64,000 nucleotides of DNA, taken from Ruminococcaceae bacterium BL-4. GTDB taxonomy: Bacteria > Bacillota > Clostridia > Oscillospirales > Acutalibacteraceae. The translations under genes and the position numbers were made by a program. Shown here in pieces: positions 26,932 through 35,972 of this stretch (position 1 is the first letter of the stretch; the number at the start of each line of letters is the position of its first letter). The stretch spans positions 248,001 through 312,000 of the forward strand of contig LR778134.1 of assembly GCA_902809935.1 (NCBI GenBank), written 5' to 3'. The notes under the pieces were generated by a model. It saw nothing but the letters and a program-made list of their open reading frames with translations. It ran no database searches and was not told where the DNA came from.

Positions 26932-28125
26932 ATGGATTATCAATTTGCTGACCGCGTAATGGGGTTAAAGCCCTCTGCTATTCGCGAAATTTTAAAGTAT
27001 GCAAGTGACCCTAATGTTATTTCTCTTTCTGCTGGAAATCCTGCACCGGAAGCCTTCCCGGTTGTCCCACTGCGGGAATGCAGTACTGCCATTATGAAAG
27101 ACCACCCAATTGATGCACTACAGTACAGTGTCACTGAGGGGTTGCCCGCTTTACGTGAAGATCTACGTGAGATCTTGAGAAAAGGAAATATCTATCATGA
27201 AAACGACGAGCTCATCATCACAAGCGGTGCACAGCAAATTATGGATCTCGCCTCCAAATCTCTTTTAAACGAAGGTGATGTGGTTCTCTGCGAAGAACCT
27301 AGCTTTTTAGGGGCTCTTAATACTTTCCGCTCTTATAATGCCCGTCTGCGCGGAATCCCCCTACAGGACGACGGACTTGACCTGATTGAACTTGAAAAAG
27401 CGCTAAGAGAAGAAAGCCGCGCTAAATTTCTTTATATTATTCCAAACTTTCAAAATCCTACCGGTATTACAACCAGTTGGGAAAAACGGAAAGAAATCTA
27501 CAGGCTCGCGCAGAAATATAATATTCTTATTATTGAAGACAATCCTTACGGAGAACTTCGGTTTGCCGGCGAACCGATTTCTGCGATCAAAACATTGGAT
27601 ACTGATAACCGCGTCCTCTACTGCGGTACCTTCAGCAAAATTGTTTCTCCCGGCATGCGTGTCGGCTATGCGGTCTGCGGTAATGAACTGATTCAAAAAA
27701 TGGTTGTCTGCAAACAGGGGCAGGACGTTCATACCAATATTTGGAGTCAGATGGTGATTCACCGCTTTCTAACTCATTACGATCTTTCGGAACATCTAAC
27801 CTCGCTGCGCACGATTTACCGCAACAAATATTCCATTGCAGAGGGAGCTTTGGCTCCCTATCAAGAATTGATGCCTTACCGTGCGATTGAAGGCGGGCTT
27901 TTTATCTGGTGTACACTGCCGGATTCCATTCCAATGCTTGATTTCTGTGCTGCTGCCGTAAAGGAATGCAATGTTTGTGCTGTACCTGGCAACGCATTTT
28001 ACACCGATGACACCATGCCGTGCCAAAGCTTCCGCATTAATTATTCTTCTCCTACTGATGAAGAACTCGCAGAAGGAATTCACCGCCTGGGAGAACTTGC
28101 AAAAGGCTGGAAAGATCGCGGCTGA
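26932..28125 (+). CDS. PLP-dependent aminotransferase (class I/II, 2-aminoadipate type)
   Basis: 397 residues, fold-type I. Visible are SLSAGNPAPEAFP near the N-terminus, ITSGAQQIMDL, the PLP-contact segments PNFQNPTG and IIEDNPYGEL, the Schiff-base Lys in CGTFSKIVSPGMRVGY, and the substrate-binding Arg in SFRINYS. The pattern matches the LysN/ARO8/MocR-related subgroup, which acts on aromatic, branched-chain or 2-aminoadipate substrates. It lies 36 bp before the chosen trpS start, so the two are probably co-transcribed. Confidence 0.88.
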   Translation: MDYQFADRVMGLKPSAIREILKYASDPNVISLSAGNPAPEAFPVVPLRECSTAIMKDHPIDALQYSVTEGLPALREDLREILRKGNIYHENDELIITSGAQQIMDLASKSLLNEGDVVLCEEPSFLGALNTFRSYNARLRGIPLQDDGLDLIELEKALREESRAKFLYIIPNFQNPTGITTSWEKRKEIYRLAQKYNILIIEDNPYGELRFAGEPISAIKTLDTDNRVLYCGTFSKIVSPGMRVGYAVCGNELIQKMVVCKQGQDVHTNIWSQMVIHRFLTHYDLSEHLTSLRTIYRNKYSIAEGALAPYQELMPYRAIEGGLFIWCTLPDSIPMLDFCAAAVKECNVCAVPGNAFYTDDTMPCQSFRINYSSPTDEELAEGIHRLGELAKGWKDRG

Positions 28126-28161
28126 CTTTTGATACCATTTTATGAGGAGATAAAAACAAAT

Positions 28162-29196
28162 ATGGAGATTACCAATCCTACTACAACAAATTCCGAAACA
28201 CCTAAAAAACGCATATTCAGCGCTATTCAGCCCAGCGGAAATATCACGCTGGGAAATTATCTTGGGGCGCTTAAAAATTGGATCAGCTTACAGGATGAAT
28301 TTGACTGTATTTTTGCTTTGGCAGATTTACACACAATTACGGTTCGGCAGGAACCGGCACAATTCCGCAAACATGCATTGGAAGCCTATGCGCTTCTTCT
28401 CGCCTGCGGAATTGACGTTAAAAAAAGTCTGTTTTTCCTCCAGAGCCATGTTCCCGCTCATGCACAGCTCGCATGGGTTCTTGACTGCTATACGCAATTT
28501 GGAGAGCTTTCCCGCATGACGCAGTTTAAAGATAAGTCCAAAAAACACGCGGACAATATCAACGCGGGGCTTTTTACTTATCCGAGTTTGATGGCAGCAG
28601 ACATTCTGCTCTACCAGGCTGACTTAGTTCCAGTTGGGGCTGATCAGACACAGCACCTGGAACTGACCCGTAATATTGCAACTCGCTTTAATGGTCTTTA
28701 CAGCCCGACCTTTAAAATTCCAGAAGGCTATACCATAAAGCAGGGCGGGAAAATCATGAGCCTCCAAGATCCCACCAAAAAGATGAGCAAATCCGATGAA
28801 AATATAAATGGCTGTATTTACGTATTGGACAAGCCGGAAGATATTATGCGCAAGTTTAAGCGTGCCATCACAGACAGTGAAGCCTGTGTCCACTACGGTG
28901 AAGGAAAAGATGGAATTAATAATCTAATGGATATATACAGCTGTGTCACCGGGAAAAATTATCAGGAAATTGAGGCAGAATTTTCCGGACACGGTTATGG
29001 TGATTTTAAGGCAGCCGTTGGAGAAGCAGTTGTAGAGCATCTTCGCCCTATTCAAGAGCGGTATGCAAAATACAGCAAAGACAAAGCTTTTCTTCAGTCT
29101 TGCTGGAATGAAAGTGCTGAAAAAGCAGCACGGATTGCAAACCGCACCCTTAGTAAAGTAATGCGGAAAGTTGGTTTTCTCCCTCGCGAACTTTAA
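28162..29196 (+). CDS. trpS: Tryptophanyl-tRNA synthetase
   Basis: I chose the ATG at 28162 because GAGGAG lies 10 bp before it. An earlier TTG (28129) extends the frame into that ribosome site and is unlikely. 344 residues, class I. The ATP-site signature is PSGNITLGNYLGA (the HIGH equivalent) and the second signature is KKMSKSDEN (KMSKS). It charges tRNA-Trp. It follows the aminotransferase gene and ends in a terminator. No T-box is visible. Confidence 0.97.
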   Translation: MEITNPTTTNSETPKKRIFSAIQPSGNITLGNYLGALKNWISLQDEFDCIFALADLHTITVRQEPAQFRKHALEAYALLLACGIDVKKSLFFLQSHVPAHAQLAWVLDCYTQFGELSRMTQFKDKSKKHADNINAGLFTYPSLMAADILLYQADLVPVGADQTQHLELTRNIATRFNGLYSPTFKIPEGYTIKQGGKIMSLQDPTKKMSKSDENINGCIYVLDKPEDIMRKFKRAITDSEACVHYGEGKDGINNLMDIYSCVTGKNYQEIEAEFSGHGYGDFKAAVGEAVVEHLRPIQERYAKYSKDKAFLQSCWNESAEKAARIANRTLSKVMRKVGFLPREL

Positions 29197-29243
29197 AGAA
29201 TTTTTATTTGTTTTTAGCAAAATAAATTTAGATCACGATCAAA

Positions 29244-29280
29244 AAAGCAGTACAGTTAAAAAACTGTACTGCTTTTTTGA
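29244..29280. terminator. Bidirectional terminator after trpS
   Basis: AAAAAAGCAGTACAGTT pairs with AACTGTACTGCTTTTTT. It serves trpS and probably also the leftward lipoprotein gene. Confidence 0.93.
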
Positions 29281-29320
29281 TTTTTATTGATCGAATTTAG
29301 GCTCCTTACGAAGCAAAAAT

Positions 29321-30244
29321 TCATGAAGCAGACGAAGAACCTGTCTGCTTTAATTCCGGATAAGCGAATCCCGCAATCTCCGTTACTGCAAAAATCACGG
29401 TTTCTCCCTGCCACTTCATATAATTGGGATCAATTTCATAGACGCGCCCTTCTTTGACTGCAGAAAGGTTCTCAAAGATATCTGCACTTTCCAGTTTTTC
29501 CTTTAACCCAATCGGACAGAAAATCACCTGCGGATTTGCTCTTTTGAGGGCAGTCAAATCCATTTTTCCACCTTCAGAACCTGCGGCCACATTGGTTATG
29601 CCAGCACTCTCCAAAATGGAATTCTGAAACATATCTCCGGTAACCGTTGATCCATCAAGATCCGAAATATAAATTCCAGTCAGCAAAATGTTTTTATTAG
29701 GAATAATCCGTGCAACAGAATCAATCCCCATCAAAACCTGTTCTGCCATTCTAGCTCCCTGCTCATATCCGGTGCGTTCGCCTTTCACTGCGGTTCCAAC
29801 TTCTGTATAAAGACGGCAGAGATCCGCTCTTCCGTTTGCCGGCGAAAGGCTAAGCAAAATAATTCCCGCATCAGAAAAAGCTTTGGTCTGATCTTGTGTT
29901 GGGATCTGATCCGTAAGAGCCAGATCAACGCCCAATTTTTTGAGCTCCTTTGCTTGATCCAGACTATATACCGGAAGCGAAGACAGCTCCTTTTGACTAC
30001 AGTCTTCACTGCGGGCTTTCAAAACAGTCTCATACCGCAGCTTCAGAAGAATATCGGCAATATTTCCCGAAAGTACCGCAACACCAGCAGGTTCCTTTGT
30101 AAGATTAACATTCTCTACCTTTACGGGCCAATCGGCAACTGCAGCACCGGAAACTGTAGAAGATGTCTGTATCTGCCCGCAGCCGGTAACCATCATTAAA
30201 AAAAGGGGAATGCAAAGAAAGCCTGCAAGCCATCTTTTTTTCAT
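29321..30244 (-). CDS. Periplasmic-binding-type lipoprotein (FepB/BtuF-like)
   Basis: 307 residues with a lipoprotein signal peptide whose lipobox ends VTGC (Cys at residue 22). The two-lobed helical-backbone binding fold of siderophore, haem and cobalamin binding proteins is suggested by GVAVLSGNIADILLKL, LGVDLALTD, NPQVIFCPIG and VKEGRVYEIDPNYMKWQGE. No permease or ATPase gene is beside it. It starts 23 bp after the DUF815 ATPase stop, so it is in an operon with that gene. GAGAGG precedes the ATG. The ligand is unknown. Confidence 0.8.
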   Translation of the reverse strand: MKKRWLAGFLCIPLFLMMVTGCGQIQTSSTVSGAAVADWPVKVENVNLTKEPAGVAVLSGNIADILLKLRYETVLKARSEDCSQKELSSLPVYSLDQAKELKKLGVDLALTDQIPTQDQTKAFSDAGIILLSLSPANGRADLCRLYTEVGTAVKGERTGYEQGARMAEQVLMGIDSVARIIPNKNILLTGIYISDLDGSTVTGDMFQNSILESAGITNVAAGSEGGKMDLTALKRANPQVIFCPIGLKEKLESADIFENLSAVKEGRVYEIDPNYMKWQGETVIFAVTEIAGFAYPELKQTGSSSAS

Positions 30245-30267
30245 AAAATCCTCTCTTTCTAAAAATC

Positions 30268-31506
30268 TTAGTCGTCCAACGATTTTCCTAAGCTTAGTTT
30301 CGCTTGTGCATCACGAATATACTGCTGGGCAACTCTTGGAGAGCGACCTCCATGAACGGTCGCCCAACGCTCTGCACCGGACTCCAACAATGGAATATAC
30401 TCTTTGAGGTCAAGCTGATAGGCAAGCTGATCAACAATCTCCAGAAAGCGCACCTTATCCGGAAGCATAAAATTAATAGAAAGTCCAAAACGATCTGCAA
30501 GGGATAGACTTTCCTGAATGGTATCGCTTTGATGCACCTCATCTCCGTCACGGTCTGAAAAGCTTTCGCGCAGAAGGTGACGACGGTTACTGGTGGCATA
30601 AATCAGAGAATTATCCGGACGCGCTGCCAATCCTCCCTGCAAAACAGACTTTAGTGCTGCATAGGTACTGTCCTGTTGTGAAAAAGAAAGATCATCAATA
30701 AAAATAATAAATTTCATTGGGATTTCCGCAATCTGATCCACCAAATATGGAAAATCCATTAAATATTCTTTTGGCATCTCAATTACACGCAGTCCCTGCG
30801 GATAAAACTCATTCAAAAGTGCCTTTACGGTAGAAGATTTTCCGGTACCGCGATCACCATAAAGCAGACAGTTATTCGCCGGATACCCTTTTAAAAATGC
30901 AACTGTATTATCAATCGCCATTTGGCGCTGTACTTCGTAACCTTTGAGCTGGTTCATTTTCTGCTTATCCGGATGTGCCACCGGCAAAATTCGCTTGTCT
31001 CTCCAAATAAAGGCCCGATACCGCGCATACATTCCGCATCCATTTTTCTGATAATACTGAGCCATCTGCTGTGCGCAAGTCTTTGCATCTCCGCGCAGTA
31101 GTTCCACCGGCTCTCCCGTTTCCCAACGCGGCAGCGGCGGAAGATCTCCAAAGCCACAGCTTTCTAAAAGATCATCGGGTGTTAAACGGGAAAGATCCAA
31201 AATAATTTCGAGATCACGCTCTACAGCTGCCTGCATACAATTGGAAAAATTCACATTCCCGGCAGCTGAAGCTAGCGAAAATGCATTTTCATCGTATAGT
31301 GCTGTACTGGTTAGGTGCCCGGCAAAGTTTTCACTGCTCTCTCTCTCACAAAGGACAGCAAAAAATTCTCCCCACGCATTGAGAAAAGTTTCTTTTGTAT
31401 CAGCCCAAAGCAGACGATAAAGTGTCTTGGGTACGGTTCGATTTAAGATACCATGATAAATAGACAAAGAAGCTAGCTCTGCAGCGGCTTGTTTCATGCG
31501 GTTCAT
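30268..31506 (-). CDS. DUF815 family AAA ATPase
   Basis: 412 residues. The N-terminal half is helical and lacks motifs. The C-terminal half is a DUF815 ATPase: Walker A LLYGDRGTGKSSTVKALL, Walker B KFIIFIDDLSFS, a sensor region SLIYATSNRRHLLRESFSD and a late Arg-rich helix. Homologues are widespread in Firmicutes and proteobacteria and have no firmly established role. AGAGGTA precedes the ATG. Confidence 0.88.
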   Translation of the reverse strand: MNRMKQAAAELASLSIYHGILNRTVPKTLYRLLWADTKETFLNAWGEFFAVLCERESSENFAGHLTSTALYDENAFSLASAAGNVNFSNCMQAAVERDLEIILDLSRLTPDDLLESCGFGDLPPLPRWETGEPVELLRGDAKTCAQQMAQYYQKNGCGMYARYRAFIWRDKRILPVAHPDKQKMNQLKGYEVQRQMAIDNTVAFLKGYPANNCLLYGDRGTGKSSTVKALLNEFYPQGLRVIEMPKEYLMDFPYLVDQIAEIPMKFIIFIDDLSFSQQDSTYAALKSVLQGGLAARPDNSLIYATSNRRHLLRESFSDRDGDEVHQSDTIQESLSLADRFGLSINFMLPDKVRFLEIVDQLAYQLDLKEYIPLLESGAERWATVHGGRSPRVAQQYIRDAQAKLSLGKSLDD

Positions 31507-31605
31507 AATATACCTCTTTTTGCAAAATAATAGAAAATCTGCTCATTATGTCTATTATTTTACCTGTTGACTGATTTTCAGTCAAGCGAAAACCCGATTT
31601 CGCTC

Positions 31606-31634
31606 TTGACTTTTTTAGGTAAATTCTTTAAAAT
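31606..31634 (+). promoter_or_regulatory. Promoter of tRNA-Ser
   Basis: TTGACT, a 17-bp spacer and TAAAAT, 68 bp before the tRNA. A perfect palindrome TTGACTGA-TTT-TCAGTCAA (31567-31585) lies just upstream, between this promoter and the divergent DUF815 gene. Confidence 0.75.
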
Positions 31635-31702
31635 GAAAAATGCAGATTTCTGCCGGAAGGTTTCTAGTAAACTTCCTTGTTTATCTGCAATTGAATCAAG
31701 AT

Positions 31703-31791
31703 GGAAGCGTATCGAAGTGGTCATAACGGGCCTGACTCGAAATCAGGTAGACCGCAAGGTCTCGTGGGTTCGAATCCCACCGCTTCCGCCA
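31703..31791 (+). tRNA. tRNA-Ser(CGA)
   Basis: 89 nt. The acceptor stem GGAAGCG pairs with CGCTTCC, the anticodon stem CCTGA/TCAGG carries anticodon CGA, and there is a long variable arm (TAGACCGCAAGGTCTC), TTCGAAT in the T loop and an encoded GCCA end. Confidence 0.97.
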
Positions 31792-31795
31792 CAAA

Positions 31796-31834
31796 AGTCC
31801 AGCAACCATGCGGGTTTGCTGGACTTTTCTTTTT
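31796..31834 (+). terminator. Terminator after tRNA-Ser
   Basis: AGTCCAGCAA pairs with TTGCTGGACT around a 14-base loop and runs into TTTTCTTTTT. Confidence 0.85.
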
Positions 31835-32032
31835 GCTTTTAGCCCCTCTCAGCTCCGCTTTTTATAATTTTTTCCGTGTTGGAACAACCTGTTTTTGCGT
31901 TAGAACAGCTTATTTATCCCCGGAATTTGGGATTGAATTCTCTCCTGAATCCTCAGCAGCGTCTGTGACGTTGGCCCTATCTTCTTTTGAAGTCATTTGA
32001 ACTTGGAAGCAGCATCCCGCTTTCCATTGCCT

Positions 32033-32158
32033 GGGCCGAAAAAATTTCGGGCAGAGGTGAAACAAGCTGTGGCCGAGTATGTTCACTTCTATAACTTTGA
32101 GCGTATTAACCTCAAAAACGGCCTCACTCCGTTTGAAATCCGGAGCAAGGCCGCGTAG
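32033..32158 (+). pseudogene. IS3-family transposase (OrfB), C-terminal remnant
   Basis: The reading frame ending at the TAG at 32156 gives KQAVAEYVHFYNFERINLKN, then GLTPFEIRSKAA and stop. This is the C-terminal tail of IS3/IS150-type integrases. Nothing of the DDE core remains upstream. It lies just past tRNA-Ser at the left border of the surface-protein island. Confidence 0.85.
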
Positions 32159-32299
32159 TTCATCGCTGTTCTGCGATGGGGGGGATGCTTTTTTATTTGT
32201 GCGTTAAGCCGGGAGCAGTCTATAACTATTTTGAAACCAAGTACCCCGCTGGGCGTGCGTTTCATTGCTTTTCAGGAAAATGTAGATACGCAGAAGAAC

Positions 32300-32450
32300 A
32301 CTGTACAGAGATGATGCCCTTCAACAACATTTTCAATGAGTGGTATACGGCTCAGACCTGCAAGAAAATTCATGCGGTTTGGAAATCTAAAGCAGACAAG
32401 GGTGAACATGTTTCTTCGACTGTTCCTTTTGGTTATATTTTTCTACCAAG
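32300..32450 (+). pseudogene. Large serine recombinase, internal remnant
   Basis: About 45 residues (MMPFNNIFNEWYTAQTCKKI, then HAVWKSKADKGEHVSSTVPF and GY) match the segment after the catalytic domain of large serine recombinases, usually read as NEWYARDTSKKIRAV and then PYGY. The catalytic domain and the remaining C-terminus are gone. It is probably what is left of the integrase of a mobile element. The flanking 31835-32030 and 32160-32300 hold nothing else I recognise. Confidence 0.75.
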
Positions 32451-32461
32451 TAATATTATTC

Positions 32462-33427
32462 TTATTTGGATTTTTTCTTTTTCTTTCCGGTAATAATGAA
32501 GTAAACACCGAGTCCCAGCGAGGAAAGAAGCAGTGCTGTAAACCACAGCGACAGATTGCTGTTATCGCCGGTCTGAACCAGCGTTGTCGTATGTGTCGTT
32601 GTCGGAGTAGTCTCTTGAGAACCAGTCCCCGTACTCTTATTCGTAATTGTGACGATATTGCCGCTGGCAGAATAGTGAACGGTATAGCTATCCGGGACAT
32701 CCAGCTCAACCGCAGTCCAAGTGTACGCGGTATCAAGTCCCTGCCATGTAAAGCCCCAATTGTTTGTCCTGTCCAGCACAGCCGTTTTGTAAGTGATACC
32801 GTCACGCAGCAGTGCAACAGTCACTGCATCCGGAACAGCAACGCCGTTGCTGACCCACACCTTTTTGACAGTCAGTTGAGTCTCCTGGGACTCCGCCCTT
32901 GCCTCCACCTTGGGACTGGCATCAACATCATATACCCACTCACTGTTGATTGTCATGGGCACAGACACAAGAAACGAATTTGTCGGGTAGTAGCCGCTGA
33001 CAGCTTCCGTCTGTCTCACCAGATAGAGGCCTGTGTCAAGATTTAAAAAGGTGGCCAGACCATTTGCATCCGTTGATTCGGATTTTTCACCGGAAAGACC
33101 ACGTTCATCCGCATAGGCGGAGAGATGGGTCTCCAGCCCATCCTGGCTGAGGTTGTCAAGACTGATTCCGCAGTTCATGAAATCGCTGGTAAAGGTATAT
33201 GCCAGATTATAGCCGGAATGATATGCGTCCGCGACGCGATAAAGAGTAAACTTTGCGCCAGATATAGGGCTTTGTTTGACCTTGTCCAGCAATGTGACAG
33301 AGATGGAGCCGTTTCGCGTCAGGTCGACCGCGCCGCCGTCGGATGCCAAGGCCGGGCAGGCAAAGGTTGCCATTATGACAAGCACGATGACCAGAGCTAT
33401 AATTATATTATTTTTTCTTTTTTTCAT
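32462..33427 (-). CDS. LPXTG-like minor pilin with SpaA and Cna-B domains
   Basis: 321 residues: signal peptide (to about residue 29, ACPALAS), a prealbumin-like SpaA domain (about 40-160, GAKFTLYRVADAY to LYLVRQTEAVSGYYP with an E-box-like Glu), a Cna-B domain (about 185-270, LTVKKVWVSNG to YTVHYSASGN), a Thr-rich spacer, and a sorting signal LVQTGD, helix and KKKKK tail. Such proteins form pilus bases or side subunits. It overlaps the class C sortase gene by 20 bp and is the last gene of pilus operon 1. The sorting motif deviates from LPXTG at position 2 (Val for Pro). Confidence 0.88.
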   Translation of the reverse strand: MKKRKNNIIIALVIVLVIMATFACPALASDGGAVDLTRNGSISVTLLDKVKQSPISGAKFTLYRVADAYHSGYNLAYTFTSDFMNCGISLDNLSQDGLETHLSAYADERGLSGEKSESTDANGLATFLNLDTGLYLVRQTEAVSGYYPTNSFLVSVPMTINSEWVYDVDASPKVEARAESQETQLTVKKVWVSNGVAVPDAVTVALLRDGITYKTAVLDRTNNWGFTWQGLDTAYTWTAVELDVPDSYTVHYSASGNIVTITNKSTGTGSQETTPTTTHTTTLVQTGDNSNLSLWFTALLLSSLGLGVYFIITGKKKKKSK

Positions 33428-34250
33428 CCTTTTTTGCCCTTTCTCCCCGGTATTTTACCAGCAGTACCGCAAGCAGTATCAATAAAATCAGAGCCACAAT
33501 GGCAGATGTTACAATGATTGGGTCAATCTGACGAGCTTCTGGGACAACATATCCATCCGGTGTCTCCACCGCGTTCTCCACCCTCGTCCCTCTGACCAGC
33601 ATCCGATGTGAATTGACGCCGTAAGGCGTACAGGTCATCAGCGTACAGTAATCCTCGCCGTCCACGATTTGAAGGTCCTCCACCTCGGTGGGCAGAACGA
33701 CTTTGATCTGATCGACCCGATAGGTCAACTTCCGGTCAAAGACCGTGATGACGAAGGTGTCGCCGATCTCCAATTTATCCAGATCAGAAAAGAGCTTCGC
33801 GCTGGGCAGCCCCCGGTGCCCGGATAGGACACAGTGGGTCCCCGCACCGCCCACTGGCAGGCTGGTCCCTTCCAAATGACCCACAGCAACCTGCAGGACG
33901 CTCTCGTCCGTGGTGTGATAGATTGGCAGCTTAACCTTAATCTTCTCAATGCTGATGTAGCCCATGATACCCGTACCCTTCACATTCAGGAGATTCTTAT
34001 AATCATCTACCAGTTTTGGATTATAAAAGGCCATAGGAGTTTTACGAAGCGCAGCATTGTAATCGTCCGCTGCGGTCAACTCTTCCGTGACATCTGTCTC
34101 GGTATAGTCCTTCAGCGTCGCCGAATAGTCCGCAATGGCTCTGGATTGATGGATAGAATTAACGTAATCGCTGATTGTTGGATATAACAGCGCCGAGAGA
34201 CCAATTAAAAAGACCAGGACCAATATGATTGTGGACAAATGTTTTTTCAT
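33408..34250 (-). CDS. Class C sortase (pilin polymerase)
   Basis: 280 residues with an N-terminal and a C-terminal membrane helix, typical of class C. The catalytic His is H145 (LSGHRG), the Cys is C207 (LMTCTPYG), and the Arg is in the HRMLVRG segment. A lid-type sequence precedes the core (residues about 60-80) but has no clear DPW/F triad. It joins the Thr of one pilin's sorting signal to the Lys of the next and also loads minor pilins. GAGGAGAA precedes the ATG. It lies between the major and minor pilin genes. Confidence 0.95.
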   Translation of the reverse strand: MKKHLSTIILVLVFLIGLSALLYPTISDYVNSIHQSRAIADYSATLKDYTETDVTEELTAADDYNAALRKTPMAFYNPKLVDDYKNLLNVKGTGIMGYISIEKIKVKLPIYHTTDESVLQVAVGHLEGTSLPVGGAGTHCVLSGHRGLPSAKLFSDLDKLEIGDTFVITVFDRKLTYRVDQIKVVLPTEVEDLQIVDGEDYCTLMTCTPYGVNSHRMLVRGTRVENAVETPDGYVVPEARQIDPIIVTSAIVALILLILLAVLLVKYRGERAKKDEKKKK

Positions 34251-34354
34251 CAGATTCTCCTCGCGGTCATTTTAGCCTTCGCGGTGCTGTTCTTCCTCTG
34301 GGACCGAGAGGCATACCTCCTCAGCCCCAGGAATCTGCAACTGTGCATTTTAGA

Positions 34355-35899
34355 TTAGTTTTCATGGCCTGACTGTTTCTTTTTGATTACAAACAGAATC
34401 GCTGCACCTGCCATGAGCACACCGCCTGCAATATAGATAACGGTAGTACCGATGCCGCCGGTGGAAGGCAGCGTAGCTCCGGTGTTGTTTACGATGTTAG
34501 TACTCACACTGCCGTCAGCCGTACTTGTGGTGAAAGTCGCGACGATACCGGTGGCGAGAGGATTGCCTGCGGAATCGGTCTGCTGCGCGGTGAGGCTGGT
34601 CACCTCGGTATCCCCGGTCACAGCCGTTATGGTAAAGTAGACGGGGTCAATGGTGTTGTAGCCGGCAGGGGTCGTAGTCTCGGTCAGACGGTAGAGACCC
34701 GCGTCAAGGCCGCTGAACGTAAAGATCGTGTCCGGGGTGTTTGTTACGACCGTAACGGGGGTCCAGGAATTAGTTGCTTTTATGAACTTTTCCAGGGTGA
34801 ATGCAGCGCCGGACAGGGGAGCATTGTTCTGGTCCACCTTGTTGATAATGACCTGGTAGGTGAAGACAGTGGTGGTGCTTCCGGGGGTTTTACCGGTGTC
34901 ACCCAAGCCACCGGCGTTCGGGTTATTGGAGTACTCCAGAGTCGCCGTATTGGGGTTGCCCGCGGAGGTAAGCACAGCGCCACTGTTCAGTGTGGCGGAA
35001 TAAGTCACGACGATCTTGCTGTCAGCGTTGATCGAAGCAATCGTTTTCAGATTAGGAAACTGAACCTCAAAGGTGCAGCCGTCGGTGAGACCGGTGGTGA
35101 CGACGGTGTATCCGGTAGTGATCTGCGTACCGTCCACATAGACCTTCAAGGAGGCAGGATCAAAAGTCAAACCGGCAGACATTGCATCATGGAAGGTGTA
35201 GGCATAAGTAGAATAATCCGCATAGTTGGTGGGAAGGGTACCGGTGAGGGTGAAGGGGATGCTATCACCGATGTCATAGTCGGCACTTTTTTCCCCATTC
35301 TGGATTGTGCCTGTGGAATCGTTCGTCCCATCAACCGTCTTGGTGACCGTCGGGACAGTTCTCTTGGGGGTAACGGTCACATCCTTGGCCACCTTAAGTA
35401 TGAAGCGGGTGTACCCTTCGGAGCTGCCGTCCTGTGTATCATCCTTATCTTTGACCATATAATAACCAGCGGAAAGATTGGAAATTTGAACAGAACCTGC
35501 TCCGGTAGCAGTACCGGCGACTGTTGCGCTCAAATTACTTCCGACTACCTGGGCAATGGCTTTCGCTTCGGTGGAGTCGTTTAAAATACCGTCCATTGCT
35601 TTGGCTACGTCAGCGGCACTGGCACAGCTGGTAAACATAGGACCAACAGTTGCGTCTGCTTTCAGCGCATCCAGCAGCGTGGCGCTGTTCACACCGGTGC
35701 CCCACTGAACGTCGGAGAGGACGCCCTCAGTACTCAGCGTACCCGTAAACACCTGGTATGCCTCGTAGGTGTGGGAAACGGTAGAAGTGCCTCCATCGAC
35801 AGTGATGGTGTACGTATCCGCTGCTTGGGCGGTGATGCCCAGTGCCAGCATCATAACAAGAGCCATAATGAGTGACCATACTTTTCTAACTTTTTTCAT
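34355..35899 (-). CDS. Major pilin (backbone subunit), LPSTG-anchored
   Basis: 514 residues: signal peptide ending AQAAD (about 27), an N-terminal domain with DVTVTPKRTVP (K179, the likely pilin-motif lysine used in polymerisation), a fimbrial isopeptide D2 domain (about 200-340), a Cna-B/SpaA domain (about 350-445) with the E-box YRLTETTTPAGY (E407), and the sorting signal LPSTG (477-481), helix and KKK tail. The Lys, E-box and LPXTG set is diagnostic of a Gram-positive backbone pilin. AAGGAAG precedes the ATG. It is expected on the cell surface as a covalent polymer. Confidence 0.93.
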   Translation of the reverse strand: MKKVRKVWSLIMALVMMLALGITAQAADTYTITVDGGTSTVSHTYEAYQVFTGTLSTEGVLSDVQWGTGVNSATLLDALKADATVGPMFTSCASAADVAKAMDGILNDSTEAKAIAQVVGSNLSATVAGTATGAGSVQISNLSAGYYMVKDKDDTQDGSSEGYTRFILKVAKDVTVTPKRTVPTVTKTVDGTNDSTGTIQNGEKSADYDIGDSIPFTLTGTLPTNYADYSTYAYTFHDAMSAGLTFDPASLKVYVDGTQITTGYTVVTTGLTDGCTFEVQFPNLKTIASINADSKIVVTYSATLNSGAVLTSAGNPNTATLEYSNNPNAGGLGDTGKTPGSTTTVFTYQVIINKVDQNNAPLSGAAFTLEKFIKATNSWTPVTVVTNTPDTIFTFSGLDAGLYRLTETTTPAGYNTIDPVYFTITAVTGDTEVTSLTAQQTDSAGNPLATGIVATFTTSTADGSVSTNIVNNTGATLPSTGGIGTTVIYIAGGVLMAGAAILFVIKKKQSGHEN

Positions 35900-35972
35900 G
35901 TTTAACTTCCTTTCTTCATTTATAAAATGATTATTCCGAACTGCTTTGTGACAAATAATCGGCGTTTTTCAG

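Noticed and set aside
32336-33046. A 236-codon plus-strand frame opposite the minor pilin
   Set aside because: Only its first 40 codons, in a different frame from the recombinase remnant, lie outside the pilin gene. The pilin has complete domains on the other strand.
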